Assembly: GCA_019044685.2 (NCBI GenBank)
Contig: JAGTXX020000016.1
Location: 434,001-498,000, forward strand
Length of the DNA: 64,000 nt
Source of the DNA: Nannochloris sp. 'desiccata'
Taxonomy: Eukaryota; Chlorophyta; Trebouxiophyceae; Chlorellales; Chlorellaceae
Direction of reading: 5' to 3'
The notes under the pieces are model-generated. The model worked only from the letters and a program-made list of their open reading frames with translations, was not told the DNA's origin and did not search any database. The translations under genes and the position numbers were made by a program. This document shows positions 34,324-46,685 of this stretch, piece by piece. Position 1 is the stretch's first letter; each line of letters opens with the position of its first letter.

Positions 34324-35397
34324 GTGTATATAACATAAACAGTCTCTCAAGTCTCACCACATAGACAAAACAAGAGTATGTATCGTAGTATCAGTTTTTA
34401 TATTAGAAAAAACAGCAAATGGGGACTGTTATAAAACCCCTTGGTATCGAAAAGGAAAGGGACAATAGGCAACAACGAAGCAACGTTGCAAAATCCCTGT
34501 TCTCTCTCTCTCAAAAAAAAAGCAAGAGTTTAAAGAGAAGTAGGAAAAAAAAAGGGGGGGGTGGACTGAATGAGTGAACGACCGAAAATGAGAAACAGTG
34601 TTGCAAAACAAAAGATTATTATTTTCGGGTATCATGTATTAGATTATGGAATAATATCGTTTGGTTGTTGTTTTGAAGTACGATTTTCAAGGGGCAAAAT
34701 TGCGAGGGGGCGCAAAAAAGAAGGGAAAAAAAGGTTTCTCCTTTGCCCAAAGGTATTATTGTAATATTATTTTAAACAACGATGGCTGGCACTGTCTGAA
34801 GACAGAAACGCAAAAAAAAAAACATAGGAATCAAGCAAGCTGGAAACATGATGGTAGCAGCATTATAAAGGGTTTGTGTTCAGGTAGATACTCGGAGGAA
34901 GATGCATGCATGGGGAGCCGAGGTCTGGAGGCGCGCTGCCCCCAAAAAACCTAAAGGCTGGAAAAACGACACCAACCAGCCCTTGACAAAGTTTATTATT
35001 GAAAGTTTATTTTCGATAGTTGTGTGTACACATCAACACCCCGACAGAAAACATTTCAAGCTTGAATTGCCACTAAAATGGCAGTTAGAAGTTTAAAAAC
35101 AAGGGCAACGTGGAAAGTAGCGTGCAAAAAAGCAAAGCGTACATACGCATGCAAACGGTAATTATAAAAAAGAACCCTTTTTATTTGCTCCTCAAAATAC
35201 AAAAAAACTGCCAAACCAGAGACTCCTCTGTCTGTTCTATGGCGTTGCACGAACAGACATCATCAGAAGAGGAGAACACTAGAATTTGAAGTTAGTATGA
35301 AAGAGGGGCAGGAAGAAAGAAAGAACAAAGAGGGGTTCTGGAAATTAGATTCTAAAGGAACGAATTTAAGATTTCAAAGATATCAGAATAGTAAACA

Positions 35398-35417
35398 AGA
35401 AGAAGAAGAAGAAGAAG
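35398..35417 (+). repeat. (AAG)n microsatellite
   Basis: About six GAA/AAG units in the same purine-rich spacer. Confidence 0.8.
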
Positions 35418-35990
35418 GAAAAAAAAAGCAATGCGATGCTGTAGATATAAACATGGAGTGTTGCTAAAAGCAAAAGAGACCGAAAAAAAAAAAAAGAAAA
35501 GGAAGAAAGCAAGAAAAAAAACTGGCGGCGACAAAAATAAAATAAGGCAAGTCGGACACAGCCAATCTTGCTTTTAATATAAAAGCAGCTAGTCAGCCAG
35601 CCACACATATACAGTATGTGTGTAAAGTAAAGAGGGTGTTGTTATCTCGAAATCAAACACAAACTGATGATTTAGATCTTCTCAACATCGGACGAAAAAA
35701 AAGAATAAAAGATATATCCGATTTTCATTTTTCAACTGAACCATCATAAAAATGGAAAGGATTGGTTGGTAGATAAAGATTTATAAGAGGGGTTCTCTTC
35801 TTATCGCATGGGTGGGGCAGAATGCAGCCAAACACACAAAATGCGTACTTCGGTTTGTTGCACCGGAAACCGAAAATGTTGATCGGGGAAAAAAAAAATT
35901 GAATGAATTAAGGACGACAGAAATTTCTTGAAACTTGAAAATAGCAAAAGGTAATATCAGTGTGGTAAAGGCTACCTTCACAGCAGCGTA

Positions 35991-38900
35991 TTAGCTTCGC
36001 TCAAAGCTAACACGAGGGCTCAATGCTGCTGGTGACGCAAAAGCCTCTCCTGTAGGCTCGGTTGCCAGGGAGAAAGCACGCTCAGCTGCAATAGCCAAAG
36101 GGGTACCCTCCTCCGTGTCTGACAGGCCCGTTAAGGTAGCCAAAGAGGCAGGCCAAAAAGGAGACCTTCCAGCGATACGACGTCCAGCAACAAGGACAGC
36201 AGCTGCGACTGTAGAAGGGGGTAATTTCCGCATTTCAGCATCGCAAATCGCTTCAGGCAACAAATCCAAAGCAGCTCCAGCGGCGGGGCGGAGTCCCTCT
36301 GGGGTCCCAGAAGAGAAGTCAGCTCCAAGTCGCTCTAAATAAAGCTTGAGCACACGTAACGCGGAGATTGACGACGTATCGCCACCCAAAAGAGTGCGGA
36401 GAACTGTAGCCGCGGATTCAGATTCACCAGCTTCGAGGCCAGCTGCTGCGGCAACTTCTTGAGGAATGGCGCCGTGAGCAGATTGCTCACCAGCTGTAGA
36501 AAAAAAAAACAAAATGGGGGAAATAAGTCGAATATTTGTTTTATATAATTTAGTTATGTTATTTAGAGATAACAATACATTAATTTATTTGCAACGAACC
36601 TTGACGAGCTGCAATGAACAAACCAGCAACGACAGCGGCTGCTGGAGTAACACCCAAAGGCTTACTTCCAGCAGCAGCAACAGCACGATCCAATAAGAGC
36701 GTAGCATCATGGACAACCTCGTCAGAATATCCCAGCACAGACGCCAAATCTGCAGTTGCACGGAACCAACGGCGGCGTTGAGTCGCCAAAGCAACAGCTG
36801 CATCCTTTGCAGCCGCAGCAGTAGCAGCAGCAGCTTCTTCTTCTCCTCCTTCAGTAGCCCCAAGAACTACTGCAGGATCAATAAGAGCTGGAGTATATGC
36901 AGATTCAAAGCGTCCTACAGCAGAAAAAGCTTCAGTACAGCGAGACTCAACCATAGAATCTTCATGGAAGAAAGCGTCACGTGCAGCAGCACCACCAGCA
37001 CTGTTGCCACCACCACAGTCAGCATTCCCGCTACCGGCACTGTTAGCTCCACTAGCATTGCTTCCGTTGGGGGATTCGACAGCACGACCGCCGCTACCTT
37101 GAGCAGCAAATGCAGCTAAAGTAGCTTCAGCATCGGGAGTAGCAAGCCACTCGCAGACCTCGTTTGCTGGGGCTTCAATTCTGCACCCCTGAGGGACGTC
37201 TGAGAGAACAAAAGGAGAAGCCCAAGAAACTAAAGAAGAGGTCAATGCAGCCTTGATAGCAGGGTAGGTGTGCTCCCTGGAAGGTTTGCCTTTATTGAGG
37301 ATCAATGCCACGGTCTGTGCTGCGCTGATGCGAGCAGGATCACGTGGCAAGCGGTCTCTGAGTTCGCTCACCCAGCGCAGCAGGCTCAGCACGGCACTTC
37401 CTACGGTGAAAGCATGCATGCCAAATTCGACTGTGACGCCAGTACCAGCTGCAGCAGCGGCTGTGAGCCCGAGGGAAGGTGCTGGGGATAAGGGAGGGGA
37501 CATGGGAGAACAGTCAGAGCCGCCGCGACCGTGAGGGGAAGGGCTGTGGCAGGTGGCGCCAAGAAGCGCCAAATCTTCAGGGGACAAGCTATCTATGCCA
37601 TTGGTGCTCAAAGACAAAGAAACAAGGGAAGAATCCAAGGTAGACGTCGAGGAAGAGAACAACTCGGAAGCCTTACCAGAGCCATGAGACTGCAACGCAG
37701 CAGCAGCAGCTGCCGCAGCGGTGGCGGAAGTTGGGCTGCCACTAGTACCAGGGCTACCATCACTTGATAGCGCACCTCCAGCAGCGATAGTATGCACAGT
37801 GAGCCTGAAATGGCCTTGCTTGCATGCACCATGGAAGATCTGCACCGCACGAGATTGCGCCCATAATAAACCAGTTCTCCACAAAGCGCCGATGATGGTG
37901 TTATATACGACAGTGTCGGGGCGGCAGTTGAAAGATCTCATTTGTTCAAACGCAGCGAGTGCACGACGCCATAAACCAGCTCGGTCATACGCAGCAATCA
38001 ATCCACCGAAAGTGACGCTATCAGGACGACATCCTTTCACCTGCATTTGGTCAAACAACTCCTGTGCTTTCTTCCATTGAGCACCTTGAGCACAGGCAGC
38101 AATCAAAGAGTTGTAGGTCACCACATTTGGTCTACATCCCTCAGCATGCATTTCTTGAAAGAGTTGTAACGCCAATTCCCACTTTCCAGCCTTTTCACAG
38201 GCAGAAATCAAAGAAGAGTAGGTAATAACGTTCCTTTCACAACCACGGTGCAGCATGTCTTGGAAAATTTGCAAAGCAGCATCCAATTGTCCAGCTTTTC
38301 CATACGCAGAGATGAGAGCGGTATAGGTGGTGGCAGTAGGGTGTGCCCCAGCAGCAAGCATGCGTTCGTAGACACGCAATGCTTCTGCAGCACGGGAAGA
38401 TTGATTGCAGGCGATGATGACGGTATTGTAGGTCCTCACTTCAGGCTCTATTCCTTGACTTTCAAGCAGATCCAACACACCAACAGCCTCTTCCCAAGCA
38501 CCAGTCTTGCCATAAACATCAATCAACGTGTTGTATGTAACCAAATTCGGTGCACAGCCCTCAGCAATCATCTGTCGATAGACATCCAGTGCCAATTCCA
38601 ACTCGTTTGCCTTGATACAAACATTCATCAAGGCTGAATACGTATGGACATTGCATTGTACACCGCGGCTACGCATCTCAGCCATGAGCTCTAATGCACG
38701 ACGAAGGGCATGTTGGGTACCGCATTGAGAAATCATTGTTGTGTAGGTCATTGTTGTACAAAGCGAACTCAAATCGTTGGTGGGGTCCAAAGAGCGGAGC
38801 CAATCAAATATTTCCTGAGCTCGTCGTGCATGGCCTGCTTTGTTTAATTCTTTAAGCAAAGCAGCGAGGGCACCGGAGTCTAATGAATAAAGACCTTGAG

Positions 38901-39965
38901 CTACAGCTTGTACAGCGGAAGCTTCAGCAGGCAAGCGGCGAACGACTTCCAATAAGTCTTCTACGGTGGCTTCAGAAAAATGATTGCCACCTTCAGATTC
39001 ACCTAAACGACCACCACGATGAATTGATGTGACCTGTTGCCATAACCTACGGTAGCCCTGATTACCAGCTGCAGCGGCAGCTGCTGCGGCAGCAGCAGCG
39101 CCCTTAGCACCGCCACCATTGTGCATCATCATGCCGTTGCTGGTGCCATTATTGTTGTTATGGCGGTGCTGACCACCACCTCGGTGGTAAGAATTCCCAT
39201 TGTTATTATTATTATTATTACGGTTGCGCCCGTTGTTATGTTGATGTGCACCGTTATTATGGCCTTGATTGCTGTTGTTGTTGCCACGAGGACCACCACG
39301 TTGCTGTTGCTGGCCATTGTAGTTTTGAGGGTGTGATGGTGATGATCCTTGACGACTGAAATCATCTCCACCTCCACGACCTCTATTCCTGTTTTGCTGA
39401 TTCATCTGATGCTTCGAATGGTGTTGTTGCTGCTGCTGTTGAAGAGGACGGCCTCCCCAACCGAGAGAAGGCTGCCTTTCGAGACTTGCCTGCAGAAGTT
39501 GAAATAAAACAAAATCAGTCTTGTAGTACCATGTTTGAAAAATGTGTGTCCAAGGAGGAACAAATTTCCAGCCTTTGGGGATTAATTAGCACCCAGGTAA
39601 ATTATAGATATGAATTCAAGTTTCGGTTTGACCAACGAGACTGGATATTGGCTAAAATGAGATAAAATGCTCACATGGAGGAATGCAGATTGGTCTGCAA
39701 GTGAAAGAGACCCCATGCTGGCTAACCCAGCGGGCATACCACCTGATGAAATTTGATCAAAGCTTGGCAGATGGCTCAATGGGCTACCTCTGTTTCCGCC
39801 GGCACCTTTCGGAAGAAAAGTAGTCGATCCGAGGCCTAACTCGTCTGGAGATGAAAATGGCGTATCCCAGCTTCCCGCAGAGCCCAAGGGATCATTACTG
39901 TTAGCTGTGTTTGCAGGGTCTGGGTAAAAGTATGTTGCATGCTGCCCCCCTTGAAGGGCAAACAT
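35991..39965 (-). CDS. PPR-SmR-cyclin protein (green algal PPR-cyclin)
   Basis: Exons 39675-39965, 36600-39489 and 35991-36493 encode 1227 residues. Order: Ser/Gly/Pro-rich start; poly-Gln; Asn/Gly/His-rich disordered stretch to about residue 240; nine tandem 35-residue PPR motifs (about 305-615, for example VITYSSLISACEKAGKWELA); Ala/Ser-rich linker; a SmR-like domain (VEFGMHAFTVGSAVLSLLRW ... ISAAQTVALILNKGKPSREH) without a clear LDLH motif; then a two-part cyclin-like fold (RRWFRATADLASVLGYSDEV ... AAAVVAGLFIAARQ and PPSTVAAAVLVAGRRIAGRS). PPR-SmR-cyclin proteins are known from chlorophytes and are thought to act on organelle nucleic acids. The N-terminus is not a typical transit peptide, so location is uncertain. 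Confidence 0.88.
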
Positions 39966-40273
39966 GATTCTCGTTCGAAACGATTTCTAGCGCTAGACCG
40001 TTTAGTTTGCGTGCTGCATATGATACATTTAACTTTTAATATGAAGAACCTAAGAAAATACAATGCGTATTCTGCGTTTACAGGGCCTAATTTGGATAAA
40101 TTAAGCTGGGATTAATTGGAAGAAAGAGAGAATCGAAATGGATGGCTGATTTTTCACCATTTTCTCGGCACTTATTACGCTTGCTAGTTGACAACACACA
40201 CATTCAAGCCAACCTCAAACATGTTGACCATGTTTATAGGTACTTTTTAACCACTTAATCTGCTCTTGCAACG
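39966..40273. other. Divergent promoter region between the PPR and GT31 genes
   Basis: 308 bases with no coding content. No specific element could be named. Confidence 0.4.
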
Positions 40274-41516
40274 ATGCCAGCCCCAACAAGGCGATCCACT
40301 CGAACCGTGAGCGCTTTTCTCTCGGGCTTTGCGGTGGCCTTAATGCTCAGTATCTTTCGTCTCCGCATCCCAGAGAGTTCAGAGTTTGATGTCTCAGCAG
40401 GCAGCGACTTCCCAGGCGTGTTTAAAGCTGGAGAGAAAGAGAGTGATGATCTGGACGTCGGCGGGCGGAAGGATGTGCTTGCTGTCATTGGTGTCCAGGC
40501 AAGTTCTTTACTATTGAGTTTGCTTACATAAAGAATGCATAGAGTATATAAAATGAACTTACAGCTGAGAAATCTAGAATTAACTCCACCTTCTCTTTGA
40601 TCTGACTTGATTTCTCTAATTATATCCAACTGCCCAAACTGACCTTCACCCCCGCCTCGCCTCGCCTCTCTTCTCTCTTCTTTTTCTGCAGACTGGTTTC
40701 ACCACCGACTTCGACAACCCTAAATACAATTACGCCAAACGCCGTGACGCCCTCCGCCGCACCTGGTTCCCCCCAACACAAGGAGACCTAGAAGAACTAG
40801 AAAGTACCACGGGACTCGTCATGCGATTTGTCATAGGCTCGAAAAAAACCGACCCAGACGGGGAAGCTGAGATTGCAGCAGAGGAAGCTACGTACGGTGG
40901 ATTTTTACATTTAGACATCGAGGAAACGTATCTGAGTCTAGCAAACAAGACGTTGACCTTCTTTAGAACGGTTATGAAGCTCTATAACCCACAATATATT
41001 ATAAAAATTGATGATGACGTGTATTTGAGGGTTGACCGAGTTCCGGCAGCAATAGCACAGTGGAGAGAAAAGAAAGCGGATTATATAGGATGCATGAAAA
41101 ATGGGCCGATATTAAAAAACCCTAGGCAGAGATGGTATGAACCCCAGCATGCAATCCTGGGTCAAATATACTTTACACATAGTTGGGGGTGCGTCTACGC
41201 TTTGTCGGGCAGAGCAGCAGGGATGCTCGCTCGAAAAGACCCTTCTACAATGCGCTTATTCGCAAATGAGGATGTCACCATCGGGTCGTGGATGTTGAGT
41301 ATGAATGTGAAACATGTTGATGAGCGGAGGTTGTGTGAAAGGTCCTGTAGTCCGACTTCGATCGCGGTGTTTGACTTTCCTATGTGTGCTGGGCTTTGCG
41401 ATGCCGCTACGCAGATGCCAAAGTTGCATGAATCATACGCGTGTAGGACTAGAGCGACGAGTCTATTTGGGAATTTACCTATGCTGCCTTCGCTAATAAA
41501 CTTTAATGTTGCTTGA
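40274..41516 (+). CDS. GT31 beta-1,3-galactosyltransferase-like protein
   Basis: Exons 40274-40498 and 40692-41516 encode 349 residues. The intron begins GCAAGT rather than GT and ends CTGCAG; splicing it gives LAVIGVQ-TGFTTDFDN, the family's usual join. Residues about 10-30 form a signal anchor (TVSAFLSGFAVALMLSIF), so it is a type II Golgi protein. The catalytic domain shows YAKRRDALRRTWFP, YIIKIDDDVYLRVDRVPAAI with the metal-binding DDD, and FANEDVTIGSWMLSMNVKHV. GT31 enzymes add galactose or GlcNAc to arabinogalactan or N-glycans. It belongs in the same secretory-glycan theme as glucosidase II next door. Confidence 0.9.
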
Positions 41517-41823
41517 ATATATATTGTTCTCACTTTCTTCGGTACTTGTTGCTCTCTCTGCTCGTAGAACTTGATTTTCCTTTTCTTATTCCCGCTCGAG
41601 TTAAATTGTTTTTGGTACTTCTTTCCCTCTTATTTTCTTCCCTATTTCATGGTTAAATTACAAATCTGTAGCCTGTAATCAGCAGAATAATGCCAAGTGT
41701 CGAATTACGTCATATATTACAATTAAAAACTGCCTTTACAACTTGGAAGCAATGAAATATCGTAATGTTCAAAATAAAAAAACAAAAAAAAAGACGTCAA
41801 CCTAGAAAGTTGAACATAGTTGT
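41517..41823. other. Convergent spacer, no gene seen
   Basis: 3' flanks of the GT31 and glucosidase II genes. TGTAA at about 41674 and TTACA at about 41737 are plausible poly(A) signals for the plus and minus genes respectively. Confidence 0.45.
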
Positions 41824-44760
41824 CTAAGCAGTTGATGCAGCAGAGCCCTTGGTTTTCAAAAACTTGAGTTCCCAGTCTTTTCCAGAAACAGGCAATTGCG
41901 CTTTCCTCACTATAAGAGCTACATTAGGCAACCCAGGGCGCAAAGAAAGAGGCCCAGGTGCAGCTTCTAATCTACTACCGCTCACAGATTCTTCCACTGC
42001 CCATCCTTCTGGCCCATCCACCAATCCCAACACAACAATCTTATCAATCATCACCCCAGAAACATAATCAGCGTTTGAAACTGGCAACCCAGCGGTCTTG
42101 GGCAGCTCACCAGCTACAGACTTTAAAATGCCATCAGCTGCAAAAACATAAGACCGATAAGAGTATTGACCTCTTTGGAAGGCAAAACTATGTCCATCAT
42201 CCACGTACAGATCTCCCTGTGCCTCTCCATTGGAATCTAAAGCGATGACTAACGTCACAGGATCAGTAGCCATCGCTGCGGAGGATCTTCGAGCGCGCTC
42301 TTTCAAAGGCACCACGGTTCCGCCTCGGAGGAAATGTTTAATTGTATTAATGGGAGCAGGGGCAGTAAATTCGATAGGCTTGGTATTGCTCGTTAAAGAA
42401 GAAGAACGGCCACCTTGAGCATCCCCAGCAATGCCGGTACCGGTATCGCCATCGTACCAAACCGTACTCTTTCTCGTGTCCTTGCTTTCTTCCTGAGGTA
42501 AGACGACTCTGACGGAAGTTTCCCCCTGAGCGAGAACAGGGGCGACGGCGATAGCATTACCAAGCATAAATACCTTATCTTCGTTTACTACGCTCGCATC
42601 TTGTGGGAATTCGTACCATAATGGGCGCATGACGGGACTGCCAGAAACGTTCGCATGTAAAAATAAAGTATAAATGTAGGGAAGCATCCGGTACCGCCTT
42701 CGAATAGCCTCCCGAATATGGCCCGTCGTCTCTTCACCAAATAACCACGGTTCGCGGCGTTTCGATTCCAAATGAGCGTGGCCACGGAAAAAGGGGTAGA
42801 AAGCCCCTAATTGATACCACCTCGTCATCAGCTCAGCATCTGGGTTGCCAAAAAAAACCGCCAACATCGGCTCCCGAAAATGGCAGCCCCGTCACACCAA
42901 TAGACAACAACATGGGCACAGATACTTCCAAATGATCCCAATCCGCACCATTATCACCCGTCCAAATCGCACCAATGCGTTGGCTTCCTGCGAAAAATGC
43001 TCTTGAAAGAACAAATGGCCGATCACCATCCGGACCTTGTTCTGTAAACCCTCTTCTACGCAAGCCGTCTGCAGTAGCCATATGGTAGTAATATCCATAG
43101 GCATTGTGCACGTCGCGATGTTCTACTCCGTCGTTGTGTAAAGAATCTTTATGCATTGTAATCTCGGGGCCATTAAAGACAGATGGCTCGTTCATGTCAT
43201 TCCAGATGTACAAATTTTTTGTACTGCCAATATATTTATCCAGCGCAAACTGATCTGCCCACCAAGAACGCACTGTAGGGGATGTTTGGTCTAAATATGA
43301 AGAGCTTCCTGGCCAGCACCAACCATCGAAATCATTTCCATCTTTATTTTTGACAAACAGGTTCTTCTCGGTAGCTTCATTGAAGAATGCCCATTCTGTA
43401 TCACGTTTAATATGAGGATCAACAATGGTGACCATTTTACGACCTCGGGATGCGATGCCATCTTGCATTTGAGCGGGAGTAGGAAAATAATTAGCATCCC
43501 AAGTGAAATAGCGTTTCCCGTTTGTATGTTCTATATCTAGCCACAAAACATCGTACGGAATGTCGTGAGCATCAAATCCAGCATCTACAGCAGCTACGTC
43601 TTCTTGATCTTTGTAATTCCAGCGACATTGATGATAACCTAATGCAAAAGTTTGGGGGAGCGCGGTGCCACCAGTGAGCTGCGCAAATTGAGAAGTGGCG
43701 TCAGCTGGGGAAGGGCCAAGAAGGAAGAAAAGATCAAGAACACCAGATTCAGCAATCCATTGAGTGGAGACAGACCCACCAGAAGTGGGTTTCTCAACAT
43801 CGACGTACATTTCTGCAGCATTTAGCCAAAAGGCGCCGACAGTCTGACCAGGGCGATGAGCCCAGAGCAACGGAATGGAGCCATACAAACCAAATGGAGA
43901 GTCTGAAAGGTACTCGAATACATCTAAATTGTATAAACGGTAGGGTTCAGAAATATAAGTGCCATTAGAATCGCGGGTGGGTGGTAAAGATAACGCCTTT
44001 GCTCTTTCGGGAAGGCCATACACATGGTCAAAGCCTTGGAAAGAAAGATCCCATGAGATGGCTTCAGGGCCCCGAGGTTTGCTGTCGTGATGGGTTTTGT
44101 AATTCTCACCCCACCATCCCTCTGGATCCCCTTCTTGTTTTAAACGGCGGTGCTCGTAGATAAAATTGCCGGCACCATTCCAAGACATTAACGGCTTCCC
44201 TGCTACGTCAATAATCAGCTGAATAGGTAAAAATTTCAGTTCTATATCAGCATCAGCAGCATCTACGCGAAGTTTGATCTTGGTTGCTGTCTTTTTCACT
44301 ATTGTCCAAGGCGTCTGTAAATTCTTAATGCTGGGGAGCAGCACGTCAGGAACTTCATACCGTGCAGGTTTGGCTGCTGGCTCATTAATGTGCATACGAA
44401 TGATATTGCCATGGGAGGTGATTACCAAATCAAAGATGCCCTTGGGGTCCTCGCTATTAGAAATTTTTGCAGTGACAGTGGAGCCCTTGACCTGAACTGA
44501 TTTTGGGTCAATGCCGAAAGATGCGCTTGTATTTCCACGAAGACGCGAGCAGAATGCCGCATCATTGCAGTTCTGCAGCATGAATTAACGGCAATCAGTT
44601 AGAAAAAGGAAAAGGAAATGGGTGATTATAAGTAAATCAAGATTGAAGGAAGTTGTTATAAGCTTGCCTTGAAATCATCTCCTTTAAATGCAGCAATGTC
44701 TTGTACAGCCAAAGCAAACACAAGTGCAATTAAAACGCTGGATTTATTGCCGAACTGCAT
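41824..44760 (-). CDS. GANAB: Glucosidase II alpha subunit, GH31 (frameshift in read)
   Basis: Exon 1 (44668-44760) encodes MQFGNKSSVLIALVFALAVQ, a signal peptide, ending at a GC donor (GCAAGC). Exon 2 runs 44572-41824 and starts NCNDAAFCSRLRG, the family's start. It is broken once: the A8 run at 42850-42857 should be A7 to join DVGGFFG to NPDAELMTRWYQLGAFYPFF. The full protein is about 946 residues. GH31 marks: VLWLDIEHTNGKRYFTWD, the nucleophile in YIWNDMNEPSVFNGPE, and GAIWTGDNGADWDHL. This ER enzyme trims the two inner glucoses from N-glycans in the calnexin cycle. No HDEL is seen at the end (KTKGSAASTA), as expected for the alpha subunit, which is held by the beta subunit. Confidence 0.92.
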
Positions 44761-45112
44761 CGTTATCCTATAAAGTGATCAAATTAACAAATAAGTAAAT
44801 GCTGACAAATACTTTAGCTTGGTGCTTGAGCGACTCTCATGGTATGTAACAGATGCTGTAATTTTAAAGCTTAATATTGGTAAAAGCCATCAAGCTGAAT
44901 AGGAACTCTAAATACTGCTCCAGAGCCCCAGCCTGGTTCAGCGGCGAACGACAGGTCAACTTGCTCAAAAATGTTTGAGGAAAAATGCCTTAAAATGCGG
45001 CACACCCAACAAAGCAAAAATTCCTGAAATAATACAACCTCGTCTAGCTCCTTAGACAATCAAATAGCGACCACAGTTAGTCACTTGACAGCAATTGACC
45101 AGCGATTCCCAC
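44761..45112. other. Divergent spacer between glucosidase II and HDAC
   Basis: Shared 5' flank. No coding signal; the minus ORF 44871-45059 has no family signal. Confidence 0.4.
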
Positions 45113-46540
45113 ATGCTGGGCTCGCAACTAGCCAAGATGTTTTCACGATCTCTCTCCTTCCCCTCGACATGCCTTTCTACCATTGAAACCAGATATATGC
45201 TACCCTATGGCCGCTTTGGCCCACATTATGGCCCTGACAAATACACAAAGCCAATGTCGGTCGATGCCGGTGCTGCTGGCAGTGACTCCTACCCTAGTTC
45301 CTCTTCTTCTAATTCTTCTTCTGAGTCTAGCCCAAGACCACGACTACTAGCGTCTATTTTTGAAGCCCCAGGGCATCATCTTGAAGATCATCTAGAACGA
45401 CCAGAGAGGGTACAAGGCATCGTCCACGCACTCGCCTCCACCGGTTTCCTCCTTAACCCAGCCTCTTCTCCTAGTAACACCCCTTTGTCTACTTCTGGCA
45501 CTGAGAAACCACCCAGGAGCCCTTTAGCCAGTCATATTAGCATTATTTCTCCACGTAGAGTGGCTACGATGGAAGAAATTGCTCTCGTGCACACTTATGG
45601 AGAAACCCTTAAAAACAAATCATCTTTAGCTACTCCAAAAGCACCAGTTGCCGTCGCAGACCTAGGCGACCCTGATGGCGTTACCTACGTAACCAAAACC
45701 TCCTTCCAAGATGCGTTACTTGCTGTTGGAACGTCACTGCAATTAGTTGATGATGTAGTCAACGCCAGCAAAAGCCCTACAACACCTACTTCTCCAGTTG
45801 ATGACCCATTTAATACCCCATCTGGGTTTGCTGCTATTCGTCCACCTGGTCACCACGCCACACCCGACACTGCACTAGGGTATTGTTTGTTTAATAACGT
45901 TGCCATAGCTGCAAAGTATGCACAAAAAGTACATGGGTTACGTAATGTACTAATTTTAGATTTTGATGTGCACAACGGTAATGGGACGTGTCAAGCGTAC
46001 TGGGAAGATCCTACAGTGATGGTAATAGACGTGCATGAAGAAAATACAGTGTATCCAGCACCAGAGTTCATTCCTAATGGAGTAGAGGACATCGGTGGGG
46101 GCGCTGGTGAAGGGCTTACGATTAATGTCCCTTTTCCCCGGTACGCTGGGCATCACTGCATGCAAATGACCATGGAAAGTGTCGTAATACCCGCTACACG
46201 TAGATTCCGACCAGATATTATATTAATTAGTGCTGGGTATGATGCCCATGTGACAGATCCTTTCCAACTACTACAATTTAGAAGTAGCACGTATTATGAC
46301 ATTGCAAAACAAATGAGGGAGCTCGCAGATGAGCTGTGTAACGGGAGGATCGTATTTTTCTTAGAAGGGGGGTACGATGTTGAGGCGCTAGGGGAGAGTG
46401 TGGTGGAAACTTGGTTGGCTTTGGTGGGAGAGCCATCGAGGGAAGGAACACACCTGAAGAAAGAATTGCCGCAGGAAGAGCCTGTGGAGGAAGTAAAACA
46501 GTTGATTCAGAAAATTAAACAGGTACATAAATTGTTATAG
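45113..46540 (+). CDS. Class II-type histone deacetylase family protein, possibly organellar
   Basis: 475 residues in one exon from ATG 45113. An N-terminal basic/Ser stretch (MFSRSLSFPSTCLSTIETRY) could target an organelle. The HDAC core shows RPPGHHATPDTALGYCLFNN with the catalytic His pair, LILDFDVHNGNGTCQAYWED with the zinc-binding Asp and His, VPFPRYAG, ILISAGYDAHVTDP with the third zinc ligand, and FFLEGGYDVEAL with the active-site Tyr. The usual DVHHGNG is DVHNGNG here; the changed His is not a zinc ligand. The order resembles plant HDA14, a plastid/mitochondrial deacetylase, though nuclear histone action cannot be excluded. Confidence 0.9.
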   Translation: MLGSQLAKMFSRSLSFPSTCLSTIETRYMLPYGRFGPHYGPDKYTKPMSVDAGAAGSDSYPSSSSSNSSSESSPRPRLLASIFEAPGHHLEDHLERPERVQGIVHALASTGFLLNPASSPSNTPLSTSGTEKPPRSPLASHISIISPRRVATMEEIALVHTYGETLKNKSSLATPKAPVAVADLGDPDGVTYVTKTSFQDALLAVGTSLQLVDDVVNASKSPTTPTSPVDDPFNTPSGFAAIRPPGHHATPDTALGYCLFNNVAIAAKYAQKVHGLRNVLILDFDVHNGNGTCQAYWEDPTVMVIDVHEENTVYPAPEFIPNGVEDIGGGAGEGLTINVPFPRYAGHHCMQMTMESVVIPATRRFRPDIILISAGYDAHVTDPFQLLQFRSSTYYDIAKQMRELADELCNGRIVFFLEGGYDVEALGESVVETWLALVGEPSREGTHLKKELPQEEPVEEVKQLIQKIKQVHKLL

Positions 46541-46685
46541 CTGTAGTTTACAACAATAATCTCTTTTATCTTGAATGAATATTATGTTTTAGGGCAATAA
46601 AGAAAGGATAGAATCAAATGGCTGTATTTCCCATTTTTTTGTTACTAGGGCGGTAGATATACCATCGACCCCGTCATTTTGCCGA

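Larger units (their letters stand above)
33786..35990. other. 2.2 kb gene-free convergent spacer
   Basis: This is the largest gene-free stretch, between the ends of RH22 (+) and the PPR gene (-). The plus strand is strongly purine-rich, with A/G runs throughout about 34020-35960, an (AG)n patch at 34306-34323 and an (AAG)n patch at about 35398-35417, so the minus-strand transcript would be pyrimidine-rich. All ORFs here are short and low-complexity. A TGTAA signal at about 33879 would end RH22. No RNA gene was recognised. Confidence 0.6.

Noticed and set aside
34570..36000. Several short ORFs in the 2.2 kb spacer
   Set aside because: Low-complexity Phe/Leu or Lys-rich products caused by purine bias; no homolog-like blocks.
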